From assembly GCA_035556195.1 (NCBI GenBank), contig DATMFK010000064.1, forward strand, positions 1 to 64,000: a stretch of DNA of 64,000 nucleotides. The letters run 5' to 3'. A program made the translations under genes and the position numbers. The notes beneath the pieces were generated by a model. The model was not told the origin of the DNA and searched no databases. It saw nothing but the letters and a program-made list of their open reading frames with translations. This DNA is from G016756615 sp035556195 (GTDB lineage Bacteria; Pseudomonadota; Alphaproteobacteria; Rhizobiales; Rhizobiaceae). Positions 10,801-19,319 of this stretch are shown piece by piece; position 1 is the first letter of the stretch, and each line of letters starts with the position of its first letter.

Positions 10801-11679
10801 ATGAACTGGGACGATGTGCGCATCTTCTTGGCGGTCGCTCGCGCCGGGCAAATTCTCGGCGCGGCGCGGCGCCTGGAGCTCAATCATGCGACGGTGTCGC
10901 GGCGGGTCGCGGCGCTGGAAGAGGCGCTGAAGGCGAAGCTGTTTCGGCGCCTCACCACAGGCAGCGAACTCACCGCGGCCGGTGAACGCTTTCTTGCGGT
11001 CGCCGAGCGCATGGAAGCCGACATGATCGCCGCGCGCGCCGAGATCGTGGGCGAAGACGACATCGCCGGCACGGTACGGATCGGGGCGCCCGACGGGTTC
11101 GGCGTCACATTCCTGGCTCCGCGGCTCGGCGAGTTGACGGCGCAGCATCGCGACCTCGCCATCCAACTCGTGCCGGTGCCGCGTTCCTTCTCTCTTTCCC
11201 GGCGGGAGGCTGATATCGCCATCACCGTCGATCGGCCGGCCGAAGGACGCCTCGTGGCCGCCAAGCTCGTCGACTACTCGCTTGGCCTCTATGCTTCCCG
11301 CGCCTATGCCGAGGCGAACGGCTTGCCACGTGACGCTACGGAACTCGCCGGGCATCGGCTGGTCGGCTACGTGCCGGATCTGGTAATCAGCCCTTCGCTC
11401 GACTATGCGGGCGAATTCAGCCCGTCCTGGAATGCGAGTTTCTCGATCTCCTCCGCTCTCGGACAGGTCGAGGCGGTCCGTACGGGCGCTGGCATCGGCA
11501 TCCTGCACGCCTTCATCGCCCGCGCTCATGACGAGCTTGTGCCGGTCACCGGGGTACCGCCGATCCGTCGCGCCTATTGGCTGGTCTATCATGAGAGCGT
11601 CCGCCCGATGCGCCGCATCCAGGCCGTAGCCGCCTTCATCGCCAAGACCGTCGAGCGCGAGCGGGCCTTGTTCCTATGA
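10801..11679 (+). CDS. LysR family transcriptional regulator
   Basis: A 292-residue LysR protein. The N-terminal winged helix-turn-helix is at about residues 4-62 (FLAVARAGQILGAARRLELN then HATVSRRVAALEEALKAKLF), followed by the linker helix and a periplasmic-binding-like effector domain. The gene is divergent from mmsA with a 156-bp gap, the standard LysR arrangement, so control of mmsA is likely. GGGGGGAGCAGG just upstream supports the ATG. Confidence 0.9.
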   Translation: MNWDDVRIFLAVARAGQILGAARRLELNHATVSRRVAALEEALKAKLFRRLTTGSELTAAGERFLAVAERMEADMIAARAEIVGEDDIAGTVRIGAPDGFGVTFLAPRLGELTAQHRDLAIQLVPVPRSFSLSRREADIAITVDRPAEGRLVAAKLVDYSLGLYASRAYAEANGLPRDATELAGHRLVGYVPDLVISPSLDYAGEFSPSWNASFSISSALGQVEAVRTGAGIGILHAFIARAHDELVPVTGVPPIRRAYWLVYHESVRPMRRIQAVAAFIAKTVERERALFL

Positions 11680-11782
11680 CGGCTGCCGGCGCGGTCCGTC
11701 CCTGTCGAGCTGCGCGCCCAGACGCCTATCTGATTCATAAGTCGCTGCGTGGAATAGCTGCTGTCACTGCCGTTCCGCCACG

Positions 11783-12055
11783 TCGTTCTGCCCCCTTGGG
11801 TGGGTTGCCCACGCGTAACGGAATGGATTCCTCGGATCAGCTCGCCCGCTGGCGTCGGCTCCCGTCCGAGGATGACGACTGCGCTGAAGGGCTGCCAATC
11901 GCCGGCGTTGGCGATAGGCATCGACATGGAAGCTTCGTCATCCTCGGGCCGGCGCCGAGCGAAGCGATGGCGACGTGATCCCGTCCACGGGCTTGCCCGT
12001 GGACTGGATCCCATTCCGTTACGTGCGGGCAACCCACCCAACGGTGCAGAACGAA
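11783..12055. repeat. Intergenic repeat element, family 1 (long copy)
   Basis: The 576-bp gap 11680-12255 has no supportable gene. Most of it is a palindromic element: its ends (about 11785-11826 and 12011-12053) are imperfect inverted repeats containing GGGTGGGTTGCCC and CGTAACGGAATGG. An inner perfect hairpin GTCCACGGGC-TT-GCCCGTGGAC lies at 11983-12004. A shorter related copy is at 34536-34688. The text resembles mosaic intergenic repeats common in rhizobia. Confidence 0.8.
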
Positions 12056-12255
12056 GCAGCCGAGCCGGTGCCAGCAACCATCCCGTCCTTCGAGTTTTCA
12101 TGCATTGCGCGATGTATTTCACCATCTAAGGCGTCCTCCAAAGATGTGTGAATCCGATAGGCTCCGCGCGGGGGAGGGTGGCTCGTCGAAGCCGAGACCG
12201 AAAGGGGGAACTGGCAGCACATTCGCCGGTCATGCCAGCGCCGGCTGAAGTCGAA

Positions 12256-13698
12256 TTACGCGCTGATCGGCGGGCGGCGGTCTTTCCAGGGCATTTGCTG
12301 CTCGAGCTGTGTCGAGACGGCCAGCACGGTGGCCTCATCGCCATAGCGTCCGACGAGCTGGACGCCGACCGGAATGCCGTCGGGCGTCCAGTGAAGTGGC
12401 AGCGAGATTGCCGGCTGACCGGATATGTTGAAGGGGAAGGCGAAGACGGAATCCGTCCACTTGGCGTTATAGCGGTCGAGGTCCGTCTCCGACATGTCGT
12501 AGAAGCCGAGCGGGCGCGGCAGCTGGGTGAGCGTCGGCGTGAGGAAGATGTCGTAGGCGTAGAGGTCTCCCGCGATCGCCCGGCCGAGCTGGCGGATTTG
12601 CTCGACCTGATTGGCATGCGTGATACCGCTGGTGGCTCGGCCGCGCTCGATGATCGCCCAGGTGATCGGCTCGACGTCTTCTCGAGTCACTGGTCGGCCG
12701 ACCAGTGCTTCCAGCGCGCCGAAGGTCGCGGCCGTCTGTACGCAGGTCATGTCCGTATAGGTCTTCCAGGCTTCATTCGCGGCCAGGGGCATGTCGTGTT
12801 CCTCGACCGAATGGCCGAGCGCCTCGAGCGCCTTGGCGGTCGCCAGCACGGCCGCCTTGGGTTCGGCCCCGATCGAGGTACCGTTGGGCGGCGTCACGCT
12901 ATAGCCCACTCTCAGTTTCTTCGGGGCGCGAGCGGCAAGGGCGAGCCAGCTCTCATCCGGCACCGGCGGTATATAGGGATCGCCAGGCAGTGCGCCGGCC
13001 AGCGCATCGAGATAGGCGGCGGTGTCGCGCACGCTGCGCGAGCAGCACAGGAAATAGGCGCCGCCATACCAGAAGTCGCCGAAGGGCGCGAGCGTGACGC
13101 GACCGCGTGATGGCTTGAGGCCGACGACGCCGCAGCACGAAGCCGGAACGCGGATCGACCCTGCCCCGTCGCTGGCCTCGCCGATCGGCACCATGCGCGC
13201 GGCGACCGCGGCGGCGGTGCCGCCACTCGATCCGCCCGGGGTGATGCCCTCCTTCCATGGATTCTTCGTGGCGCCATAGAGTTTAGGTTCGGTCGTAATC
13301 GACCAGCCGTTCTCCGGCGCGTTGGACTTTCCAACCAGGATCAGGCCCGCCGCCTTCATGCGCCGCACCGCCTCCGTATCGAAATCCGACACCACGTCCT
13401 TCAGGTAGAAGGACGAGTTGGTGTTGGGCGCGCCCGACCAGGCCGAGGCGAGCTCCTTCAGGAGGAACGGCACGCCGGCAAAGGGTGCATTGCGATCCAC
13501 ATTGGCCGCCGATGCGCGCGCCATGTCGTAGAGCCGGTGGATGACGGCATTGAGCTTCGGATCGAGCCTGTCGATCAAGGTGATCGCCGCCTCGACCAGC
13601 TCGTCAGGCGACACCTGGCCCCGCCGCACCAGGTCGGCCAGGCCCAACGCGTCGGATTCGGCATAGGTCTGCAGCAGGCTCTCGCTAACGGCGCTCAT
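12256..13698 (-). CDS. Amidase (amidase signature family)
   Basis: A 480-residue amidase-signature enzyme. The Ser-cisSer-Lys triad is visible: Lys81 (FLLKE), Ser158 in PGGSSGGTAAA and nucleophile Ser181 in DGAGSIRVPAS. Such enzymes hydrolyse carboxamides to acid and ammonia in the cytoplasm. The ATG at 13698 has GGAGGA about 6 bases before it; the frame continues to 13731 but without a ribosome site. It is the last gene of the ABC transporter/oxidoreductase operon, so it probably acts on the imported substrate or a product of it. The exact substrate is unknown. Confidence 0.9.
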   Translation of the reverse strand: MSAVSESLLQTYAESDALGLADLVRRGQVSPDELVEAAITLIDRLDPKLNAVIHRLYDMARASAANVDRNAPFAGVPFLLKELASAWSGAPNTNSSFYLKDVVSDFDTEAVRRMKAAGLILVGKSNAPENGWSITTEPKLYGATKNPWKEGITPGGSSGGTAAAVAARMVPIGEASDGAGSIRVPASCCGVVGLKPSRGRVTLAPFGDFWYGGAYFLCCSRSVRDTAAYLDALAGALPGDPYIPPVPDESWLALAARAPKKLRVGYSVTPPNGTSIGAEPKAAVLATAKALEALGHSVEEHDMPLAANEAWKTYTDMTCVQTAATFGALEALVGRPVTREDVEPITWAIIERGRATSGITHANQVEQIRQLGRAIAGDLYAYDIFLTPTLTQLPRPLGFYDMSETDLDRYNAKWTDSVFAFPFNISGQPAISLPLHWTPDGIPVGVQLVGRYGDEATVLAVSTQLEQQMPWKDRRPPISA

Positions 13699-13804
13699 AT
13701 TCCCTCCTCCGGAAATCTTACCCGACGACAATCAATCCAGGCGATCCAACCGCCCGCTGACGGCCAAGTCAAACGGGCAGCTGGCACAAGCCGCCCGGCT
13801 TCCG

Positions 13805-14893
13805 TCAGGCCAGCTCGATCGCGCGGCCTTCGTTGATGCTCTGCTCGGCTGCAAGCACGATGCGCAGGCTGTTGACCGCGGCGTCCATGGATTCCGTCAG
13901 GTCGAGATCCTCCCGGATGGCGCGCAGGAAGAACTGCTGCTCCCGGTCGCAGAGTTCCTGGTGGCCGGGCTCGTCCTCCATGCTGAAGATCTCGTCAGGC
14001 CGCACGAAATTCTTGTCGGCGTCGACCTTGGCATAGTGGATCTTGATCGCGTCGGTCTTGGTGTGGCGGTCGATGTCGGCCGAGTCCGAAACCTCGTCGG
14101 CCTCCTTGGCCGCGCTTTCCGATTGCCCGGCGACGATCGAAACCGCGCCTTCAGGTCCGACGACATCCTTCACGAAATAGGCGATCTCGCTCATCATCGG
14201 GCCCCAGCCGGCCTCGTACCAGCCCACCGAACCATCGTCGAAAGTGACGTGCAGATGCCCATAGTTCTGCTTCGCCGCCTCTGCCCAGAGCTTGGCGCCG
14301 ATGCCGTGCACGCGGACGGGTTTTGCTCCGGTAAGCTGGCACATGACGTCGACATAGTGCACGCCGCAATCGACGATCGGAATGAGCGAGTCGATCAGGT
14401 TCTTGTGCCAGTGCCAGGCCTGGCCGCTGCTCTGCTGGTTGAGGTTCAGCCGCATGACCAGCGGCTTGCCGAGCGTCTTGCCCGTCTCGATGAACTTCAC
14501 CCAGGAGGGATGGACGCGCAGGATGTAGCCGAGCACCAGCTTGCGGTTCCTGGCGCGCGCCGCCGCGACGACCTTCTCTGCATCCTCGATGTTGGTGGCG
14601 AGCGGCTTCTCCATGAAGACATGGCAGCCGGCGTCGATCGCCTTCAACGCATATTCGGCATGCGTGTTGGGCCAGGAGTTGATCGACACCGCGTCAGGCT
14701 TCGTTTCCCTGAGCGCCTGTTCGAAATCCTCGTAGAGCGGGTAGCCGGAAAGCTCGGCGGTGATCTTCTTGCTCTTGATGGAACGGCTCATCAGGCCAAC
14801 GATCTCGAAACCGTCGAGCCGATGATACGCGCTGGCATGCGAGGCCCCCATATTGCCGAGGCCGACCACGAGAACTCTGACATTGTCCGACAC
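13805..14893 (-). CDS. Gfo/Idh/MocA family oxidoreductase
   Basis: A 362-residue NAD(P)-dependent dehydrogenase. The Rossmann site is VLVVGLGNMGASHASAY, the catalytic Lys lies in HVFMEKPLATN, and the C-terminal domain has DCGVHYVDVMCQ with the usual Asp/His pair. Family members oxidise sugars, inositols or related polyols. Its place between a substrate-binding protein and an amidase suggests a catabolic step on the imported compound, but the substrate cannot be deduced. Confidence 0.88.
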   Translation of the reverse strand: MSDNVRVLVVGLGNMGASHASAYHRLDGFEIVGLMSRSIKSKKITAELSGYPLYEDFEQALRETKPDAVSINSWPNTHAEYALKAIDAGCHVFMEKPLATNIEDAEKVVAAARARNRKLVLGYILRVHPSWVKFIETGKTLGKPLVMRLNLNQQSSGQAWHWHKNLIDSLIPIVDCGVHYVDVMCQLTGAKPVRVHGIGAKLWAEAAKQNYGHLHVTFDDGSVGWYEAGWGPMMSEIAYFVKDVVGPEGAVSIVAGQSESAAKEADEVSDSADIDRHTKTDAIKIHYAKVDADKNFVRPDEIFSMEDEPGHQELCDREQQFFLRAIREDLDLTESMDAAVNSLRIVLAAEQSINEGRAIELA

Positions 14894-14966
14894 GATACCC
14901 TCCCGATTCCATTGAGATTGCGGGCGGCGCCCGGCCGCCCGGCTTGCTCAGCGACCAGCGACCGGC

Positions 14967-16142
14967 TCAGACCGCGTCGTCGAACATATGCGCCTTGATC
15001 TTCTCGACATCGAGCGCCGCGAAGCCTTCCGTAAGCTTGTAGCCGTCCGCGTCGGCCTTGACCTTGGCCTTGTCGAATTCGTTCGCCGGGCCGATCAGGT
15101 CGTTGGTGGCGACGTCCTCGGCCTTCACCGGATTGGTGATCTGGCCGATCTTGTGGATCTCGTCGAAGAAGCCCTGCCAGCTCGCCATGTCGTGCCAGCC
15201 CCAGCCGCCGCGCTTGTCCATGTCGCCGCGGAAAACGTTGATCTGCTGCAAGATGGATGTCGTGCCGAGTTCGGGCCCGAGATTCTTGCCGAGCGTCGGG
15301 AACTGCTCGAACACGGCCTCGACCGCGGCGCGCGGGTTCTGGTAGCCGAATTCCAGGCCCATGGCCCAGCCGCGCAGGTATTTCTCGAGGAACGCCTTGC
15401 GGTCGGGATCATCGAGGTCGGCGGCCCGAACGACGAACGTGTTGGCGGGCAGCTTGGACTTCTGGACGCCCAGCCAATAGTCGAACTTGAGGCCGGTGGC
15501 GATCCATTCGGCGCGCAGCCCTTCCCAGGAGAGGGCCGCGTCGCCCTGTCCGCCGGCCAGCGCCGTGCCCCAGGTCGGCCAGCCGGCCTCGACATATTTC
15601 ACCTTCTTGATGTCCACGCCCTGCGAGGCGAGCAGCGGATCCGTGATCGACTGCCAGGCGGCCGAACCGAGCAGGACCGTCTTGCCCTCCAGGCCCTTGA
15701 GGTCCGTCATGCCCTCGCCCTTGCGGAAAGCGAAGCTGAAAGTGTCGCGCGCGCCCATATGGAAGACGGACTTCAGCTTCATGCCGTTCTGGATGGCGAA
15801 GGAGAAGACGCCCGGCGAGGGGAAGCCCATATCGGCCTGCCCGACATCGACGAATTTGACGGTCGCCGTGCCGTCGGACGGGCCGGGCTGCATGTCGGTC
15901 GGGAGGTCGCCGAAATAGCCCATCTTCTTGGCGGCCCAGTAGGGATAGTCGTCGAGCACCTCGAGCGTGCCGCGCGGCGAGATCCAGGTGAATTTCTCAT
16001 AAACCGCGGCCTCGGCGCGCGACACCAGCCCAGGCACGCCGAGTGCCGTGGCTGTAACAACGCCGGCTCCCGTGACCTGCAGGAAATAGCGGCGGCTCAT
16101 CGGACCGGCCGGTCCCATTCCGATCGTCTCGTCTTCTCTCAT
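14967..16142 (-). CDS. ABC transporter substrate-binding protein (NMT1/SsuA type, Tat-exported)
   Basis: A 391-residue periplasmic binding protein with a twin-arginine signal (SRRYFLQVTGAG, cleavage probably after RAEA). The mature part follows the NMT1/SsuA plan, including LKGLEGKTVLLGSAAWQS and VKFVDVGQADMGFPSP. The ATG at 16142 has AAGGGGAA upstream; the frame is open to 16349 but that part is charged and lacks a ribosome site. Relatives bind sulfonates, pyrimidine precursors or other small N/S compounds. It forms a transporter with the next two genes. Confidence 0.87.
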   Translation of the reverse strand: MREDETIGMGPAGPMSRRYFLQVTGAGVVTATALGVPGLVSRAEAAVYEKFTWISPRGTLEVLDDYPYWAAKKMGYFGDLPTDMQPGPSDGTATVKFVDVGQADMGFPSPGVFSFAIQNGMKLKSVFHMGARDTFSFAFRKGEGMTDLKGLEGKTVLLGSAAWQSITDPLLASQGVDIKKVKYVEAGWPTWGTALAGGQGDAALSWEGLRAEWIATGLKFDYWLGVQKSKLPANTFVVRAADLDDPDRKAFLEKYLRGWAMGLEFGYQNPRAAVEAVFEQFPTLGKNLGPELGTTSILQQINVFRGDMDKRGGWGWHDMASWQGFFDEIHKIGQITNPVKAEDVATNDLIGPANEFDKAKVKADADGYKLTEGFAALDVEKIKAHMFDDAV

Positions 16143-16327
16143 GGCATTCCCCTTTTTCTTGGCTACTGCACTCAGCCGTTCAGGCTTTCTGCCCCTGTGC
16201 CGGCTTGCCTCCTCCGGCTCGGGGTCCGATGCATCTTCCGGACGTTGCCTTCCTTCTTCTTGCTCTATCTCTTTGTTTTCTCGCAATTCCGGACGGAAAA
16301 CCGCTTCCCACTTTTCCTGGAATTGCT

Positions 16328-17167
16328 CTAGGCCTCCCAACTCGCCCATTTCTTTCCGATCAGGAAAAACAGCGTGTAGATGAGGATGCCGAGGATCGAC
16401 AGGATCAGCACCACGGCGAAGAACTGTGGCATCTGGATCATCGAGGAATAGGTGGTCAGCCGATTGCCGAGGCCGAAGCCGCCACCGACCATCTCGGCGC
16501 CTACCGCCGTGAGCAGGCCGAAGATCGCACCGATCATCAGCCCGACCAGGATCATCGGTAGCGCCATCGGCGCCCTGATCTTCCAGAAGATCTGCAGGGT
16601 GGAGGCGCCGTAAGAGCGCGCCAGCGCGATCTTGGCGCTGTCGACCCGCCGGAAGCCCGTCGCGGCATTGATCATCACCATGGGGCCGGCGGCCAGCGCG
16701 ACCGCGATGATGCGCGGCGTGTAGCCGAAGCCGAAACGCAGGATGAGCAAGGGCACGAGGGCCAGCATCGGCGTGGTGACGAGCAGCAGGATGTAGGGCG
16801 CCACGATCTTCTCGACGAAGGGGAACTGGGTGACGACGGCCGCCAGGATCAGTCCGATCACGGCGCCGATGGCGAAACCGGAAACGAGCTCGACGAGCGT
16901 ATGGCCGAGATGCGGCAGGATCAGCGGGAATTCACTGAACAGCGCGCCGGCGATCATGCTCGGCGGCGGCATGATGTATTGCGGAACTTCGAAGAAACGA
17001 AGCGCGAGTTCGAGGCCGCCGATGACGATCACCGCGACGGCTACGATCGCCATGACCTCGCGGCCCGATTTCACCGATGGCCCGCTGGAAAAGGCGGACA
17101 GGTTGGTCAGGCTGACATCGTGGCCCTCGCCAGGCTTGCGGAATTCGGGAATCGCGTCGCTGCTCAT
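16328..17167 (-). CDS. ABC transporter permease (SsuC/TauC type)
   Basis: A 279-residue inner-membrane permease with about six hydrophobic segments and a BPD_transp_1 domain. The ATPase-contact loop is near GFRRVDSAKIALARSYGAST. It starts 12 bp after the ATPase gene and precedes the binding-protein gene by 185 bp. The first ~35 residues are a polar cytoplasmic stretch. Confidence 0.9.
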   Translation of the reverse strand: MSSDAIPEFRKPGEGHDVSLTNLSAFSSGPSVKSGREVMAIVAVAVIVIGGLELALRFFEVPQYIMPPPSMIAGALFSEFPLILPHLGHTLVELVSGFAIGAVIGLILAAVVTQFPFVEKIVAPYILLLVTTPMLALVPLLILRFGFGYTPRIIAVALAAGPMVMINAATGFRRVDSAKIALARSYGASTLQIFWKIRAPMALPMILVGLMIGAIFGLLTAVGAEMVGGGFGLGNRLTTYSSMIQMPQFFAVVLILSILGILIYTLFFLIGKKWASWEA

Positions 17168-17179
17168 GGCCGGAATTCC

Positions 17180-17992
17180 TCAACTGGCGATGCTTGCATG
17201 CTGGCGGGGCTGCGCCTGGACGCGTCCACCGACGATGTCCATCTTGATCGCATTGGTGAGGTCGAAGACCTCCTTTGTCGCCATGATCTCCATCGAACGC
17301 GGGCGAGGGAATGGTACGCGATATTCCTTGGCGACGCGGCCGGGCCGCGGCGACAGCACCACCACACGGTCGGACAGGAAGATGGCCTCCTCGATGCTGT
17401 GGGTGATGAAGACGATCGTGGTGGGCGCGTCGAGCCAGATCTCCTCGACCAGCCGGTTCATCTCGTCGCGTGTGAAGGTATCGAGCGCGCCGAAAGGCTC
17501 GTCCATCAAGAGCACCGAAGGCTTGAGCGCCAGCGCTCGCACGATGGCCGCGCGCTGCTGCATGCCGCCCGAGAGCTCCCGGGGGAACTTGCCGCCGAAG
17601 CCCTCGAGCCCGACCCTCCGCAGAAGATGGGCAATCCACTGCCGGTCGGGCGTGGCTCCCTTGATCTCGAAGGGGAAATTGATGTTGGCGTCGAGATTGC
17701 GCCAAGGCAGGAGGTTCGCCTCCTGGAAGACGATGCCGATCTCGGGATGCGGCCCGACGATGCGCTCGCCGTCCAGCAGGATCTCGCCGCTGCTCAGCTC
17801 GTGGAGGCCGGACATCGACCACAGCAACGTCGTCTTGCCGCACCCGGACGGGCCGACGACCGAGACGATCTCCTTGGCATGGACGTCGAGGCTGCACCGA
17901 TCAAGCGCCAAGAGGTCGCCGGAGGCCGTGTGATAGACCTTCGTCGCTTGCCGCACGCCGAGCTTCGGCGTCGCTGCCTTATGCGCGTTCAT
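17180..17992 (-). CDS. ABC transporter ATP-binding protein (SsuB/TauB type)
   Basis: A 270-residue ATPase. Walker A is GPSGCGKTT, the signature is LSGGMQQRAAI and Walker B is VLLMDEPFGALD. The SsuB-like feature ILLDGERIVGPHPEIGIVFQ is present. The ATG at 17992 has GAGGGGGGAGC before it and is preferred to the upstream frame opening at 18040. It is the first gene of the leftward operon, divergent from the RpiR regulator. Confidence 0.92.
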   Translation of the reverse strand: MNAHKAATPKLGVRQATKVYHTASGDLLALDRCSLDVHAKEIVSVVGPSGCGKTTLLWSMSGLHELSSGEILLDGERIVGPHPEIGIVFQEANLLPWRNLDANINFPFEIKGATPDRQWIAHLLRRVGLEGFGGKFPRELSGGMQQRAAIVRALALKPSVLLMDEPFGALDTFTRDEMNRLVEEIWLDAPTTIVFITHSIEEAIFLSDRVVVLSPRPGRVAKEYRVPFPRPRSMEIMATKEVFDLTNAIKMDIVGGRVQAQPRQHASIAS

Positions 17993-18134
17993 GCTCCCCC
18001 CTCGGAGACTGCGCGACAATCCATCAGATCGCCCTCCCACCCGAAAATCAGTCTGTAACTATCCTACTTTTATGTCAAGGAGCGCCCCACGACAGGAAAG
18101 TCGAAAGCTGGAAGAGATGCTCCATCTCATTGAA

Positions 18135-18150
18135 AAGAAAGAACTTTCTT
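18135..18150. promoter_or_regulatory. Inverted repeat AAGAAAG-AA-CTTTCTT between transporter operon and RpiR regulator
   Basis: A perfect 7-bp inverted repeat with a 2-bp spacer in the gap between the divergent ABC operon (start 17992) and the RpiR gene. Related AAAG/CTTTC words lie nearby (GAAAGTCGAAAG near 18099 and ACTTTCTTCC near 18183). The form and place suggest the RpiR operator; this is inference from position. Confidence 0.45.
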
Positions 18151-18273
18151 GTTCCTTGAAATGCCTGTTGGTTTCCTACATACTTTCTTCCGCGACCTGG
18201 CGGCGGCGCTGAGATGCGCGCGCGCCAGAGCGCTGGAAACGTTCGGCGATCGACAAGGGATGATACCGGCTTC

Positions 18274-19215
18274 ATGAGTGGGATTGACGAAGCAGCGCGC
18301 CGGGCGGCGGAGGAATCTGCCGTCGCCGATCATTCCGGGCGCATTCCCGACATCATCTCGCAAGTGAAGGACTCCTATGGCGACTTGCGGCCGGCGGAGC
18401 GCCGCGTCGCCGATGTCGTGCTCGACGACGTCAAATTCGCGGTCGATGCATCCAACGCGGCGCTGGCGGGCCGAGCCGGCGTCAGCGAGCCGACCGTCAC
18501 GCGGTTCTGCCGGGCGATCGGCTGCGAGGGCGTTCGCGATTTCAAGCTCAAGCTGGCGCAGAGCCTTGTGGTTGGCGCCCTCTATCTCGAAAAGCCCGCG
18601 CCCAGAAATGGCGACAACGGCATGCCGTTCTGGGGCGCCGTGTTCGGTGAGGCCCATCGGGCCTTGCAGGAGGCCGAGCGGCAGCTCGATCCGGCGCAAC
18701 TTCAGAAGGCGGCAGGACTCATCGCCGGGGCCCGGCAGGTCGCGGTGTTCGGCCTTGGCGGATCCTCCTCGGCGCTGGCCCAGGAAACGCAATACCGATT
18801 GTTCCGCTACGGCGTGACGGTGAGCGCCCATTGCGATCCCTATCTGATGCGGATGACCGCTTCGACGCTCAAGCCCGGTGATCTCGTCATCGCGATCTCG
18901 GCGACCGGGCGCACGCGCGAGGTGATCGAAGCGGTCGAGCTGGCAAGGCACTACCGCGCCAACACGATCTGCGTGACCGCGCCCGACACGGAGCTTGCCC
19001 GCGCCTGTGACGTCAGGCTGACAGTCGCAATTCCCGAATATCCGGACACGCTGAAGCCGACCGCCTCGCGTTTCGCCTTTCTGGCCGTTGTCGACCTGAT
19101 GGCGGTGGCGGCGGGCTACAGGATCGATGCGCCGGCGCGCGAGACGCTGCGCCGCATCAAATACAATCTGCAGACCTACCGGGCCGGCAAGGAGATGGAG
19201 CCGCTCGGCGATTGA
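18274..19215 (+). CDS. MurR/RpiR family transcriptional regulator
   Basis: About 313 residues. The N-terminal HTH_6 domain includes LAGRAGVSEPTVTRFCRAIG and the C-terminal SIS domain (about residues 130-260) includes VAVFGLGGSSSALAQE and DLVIAISATGRTREVIE. SIS domains of this family bind phosphosugars or related effectors. The gene is divergent from the ABC/amidase operon and 104 bp upstream of the monooxygenase gene, so it could control both. The frame is open to an ATG at 18214; the ATG at 18274 is used because the family usually starts close to the HTH, but this is not certain. Confidence 0.88.
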   Translation: MSGIDEAARRAAEESAVADHSGRIPDIISQVKDSYGDLRPAERRVADVVLDDVKFAVDASNAALAGRAGVSEPTVTRFCRAIGCEGVRDFKLKLAQSLVVGALYLEKPAPRNGDNGMPFWGAVFGEAHRALQEAERQLDPAQLQKAAGLIAGARQVAVFGLGGSSSALAQETQYRLFRYGVTVSAHCDPYLMRMTASTLKPGDLVIAISATGRTREVIEAVELARHYRANTICVTAPDTELARACDVRLTVAIPEYPDTLKPTASRFAFLAVVDLMAVAAGYRIDAPARETLRRIKYNLQTYRAGKEMEPLGD

Positions 19216-19319
19216 GCATTTTGCAGCCAAGTGGGATCACTTGGCGTCGCACCGTCCTGCGCCCGAAAGGACGCAAGGCGCTCGGAGCATAAGGCAAGAC
19301 TGTTTTTCGGGAGGGGGAC

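Noticed and set aside
16143..16349. Sixty-nine-residue N-terminal extension of the NMT1-type binding protein
   Set aside because: It would put a Tat signal in the middle of the protein; the ATG at 16142 has AAGGGGAA before it.
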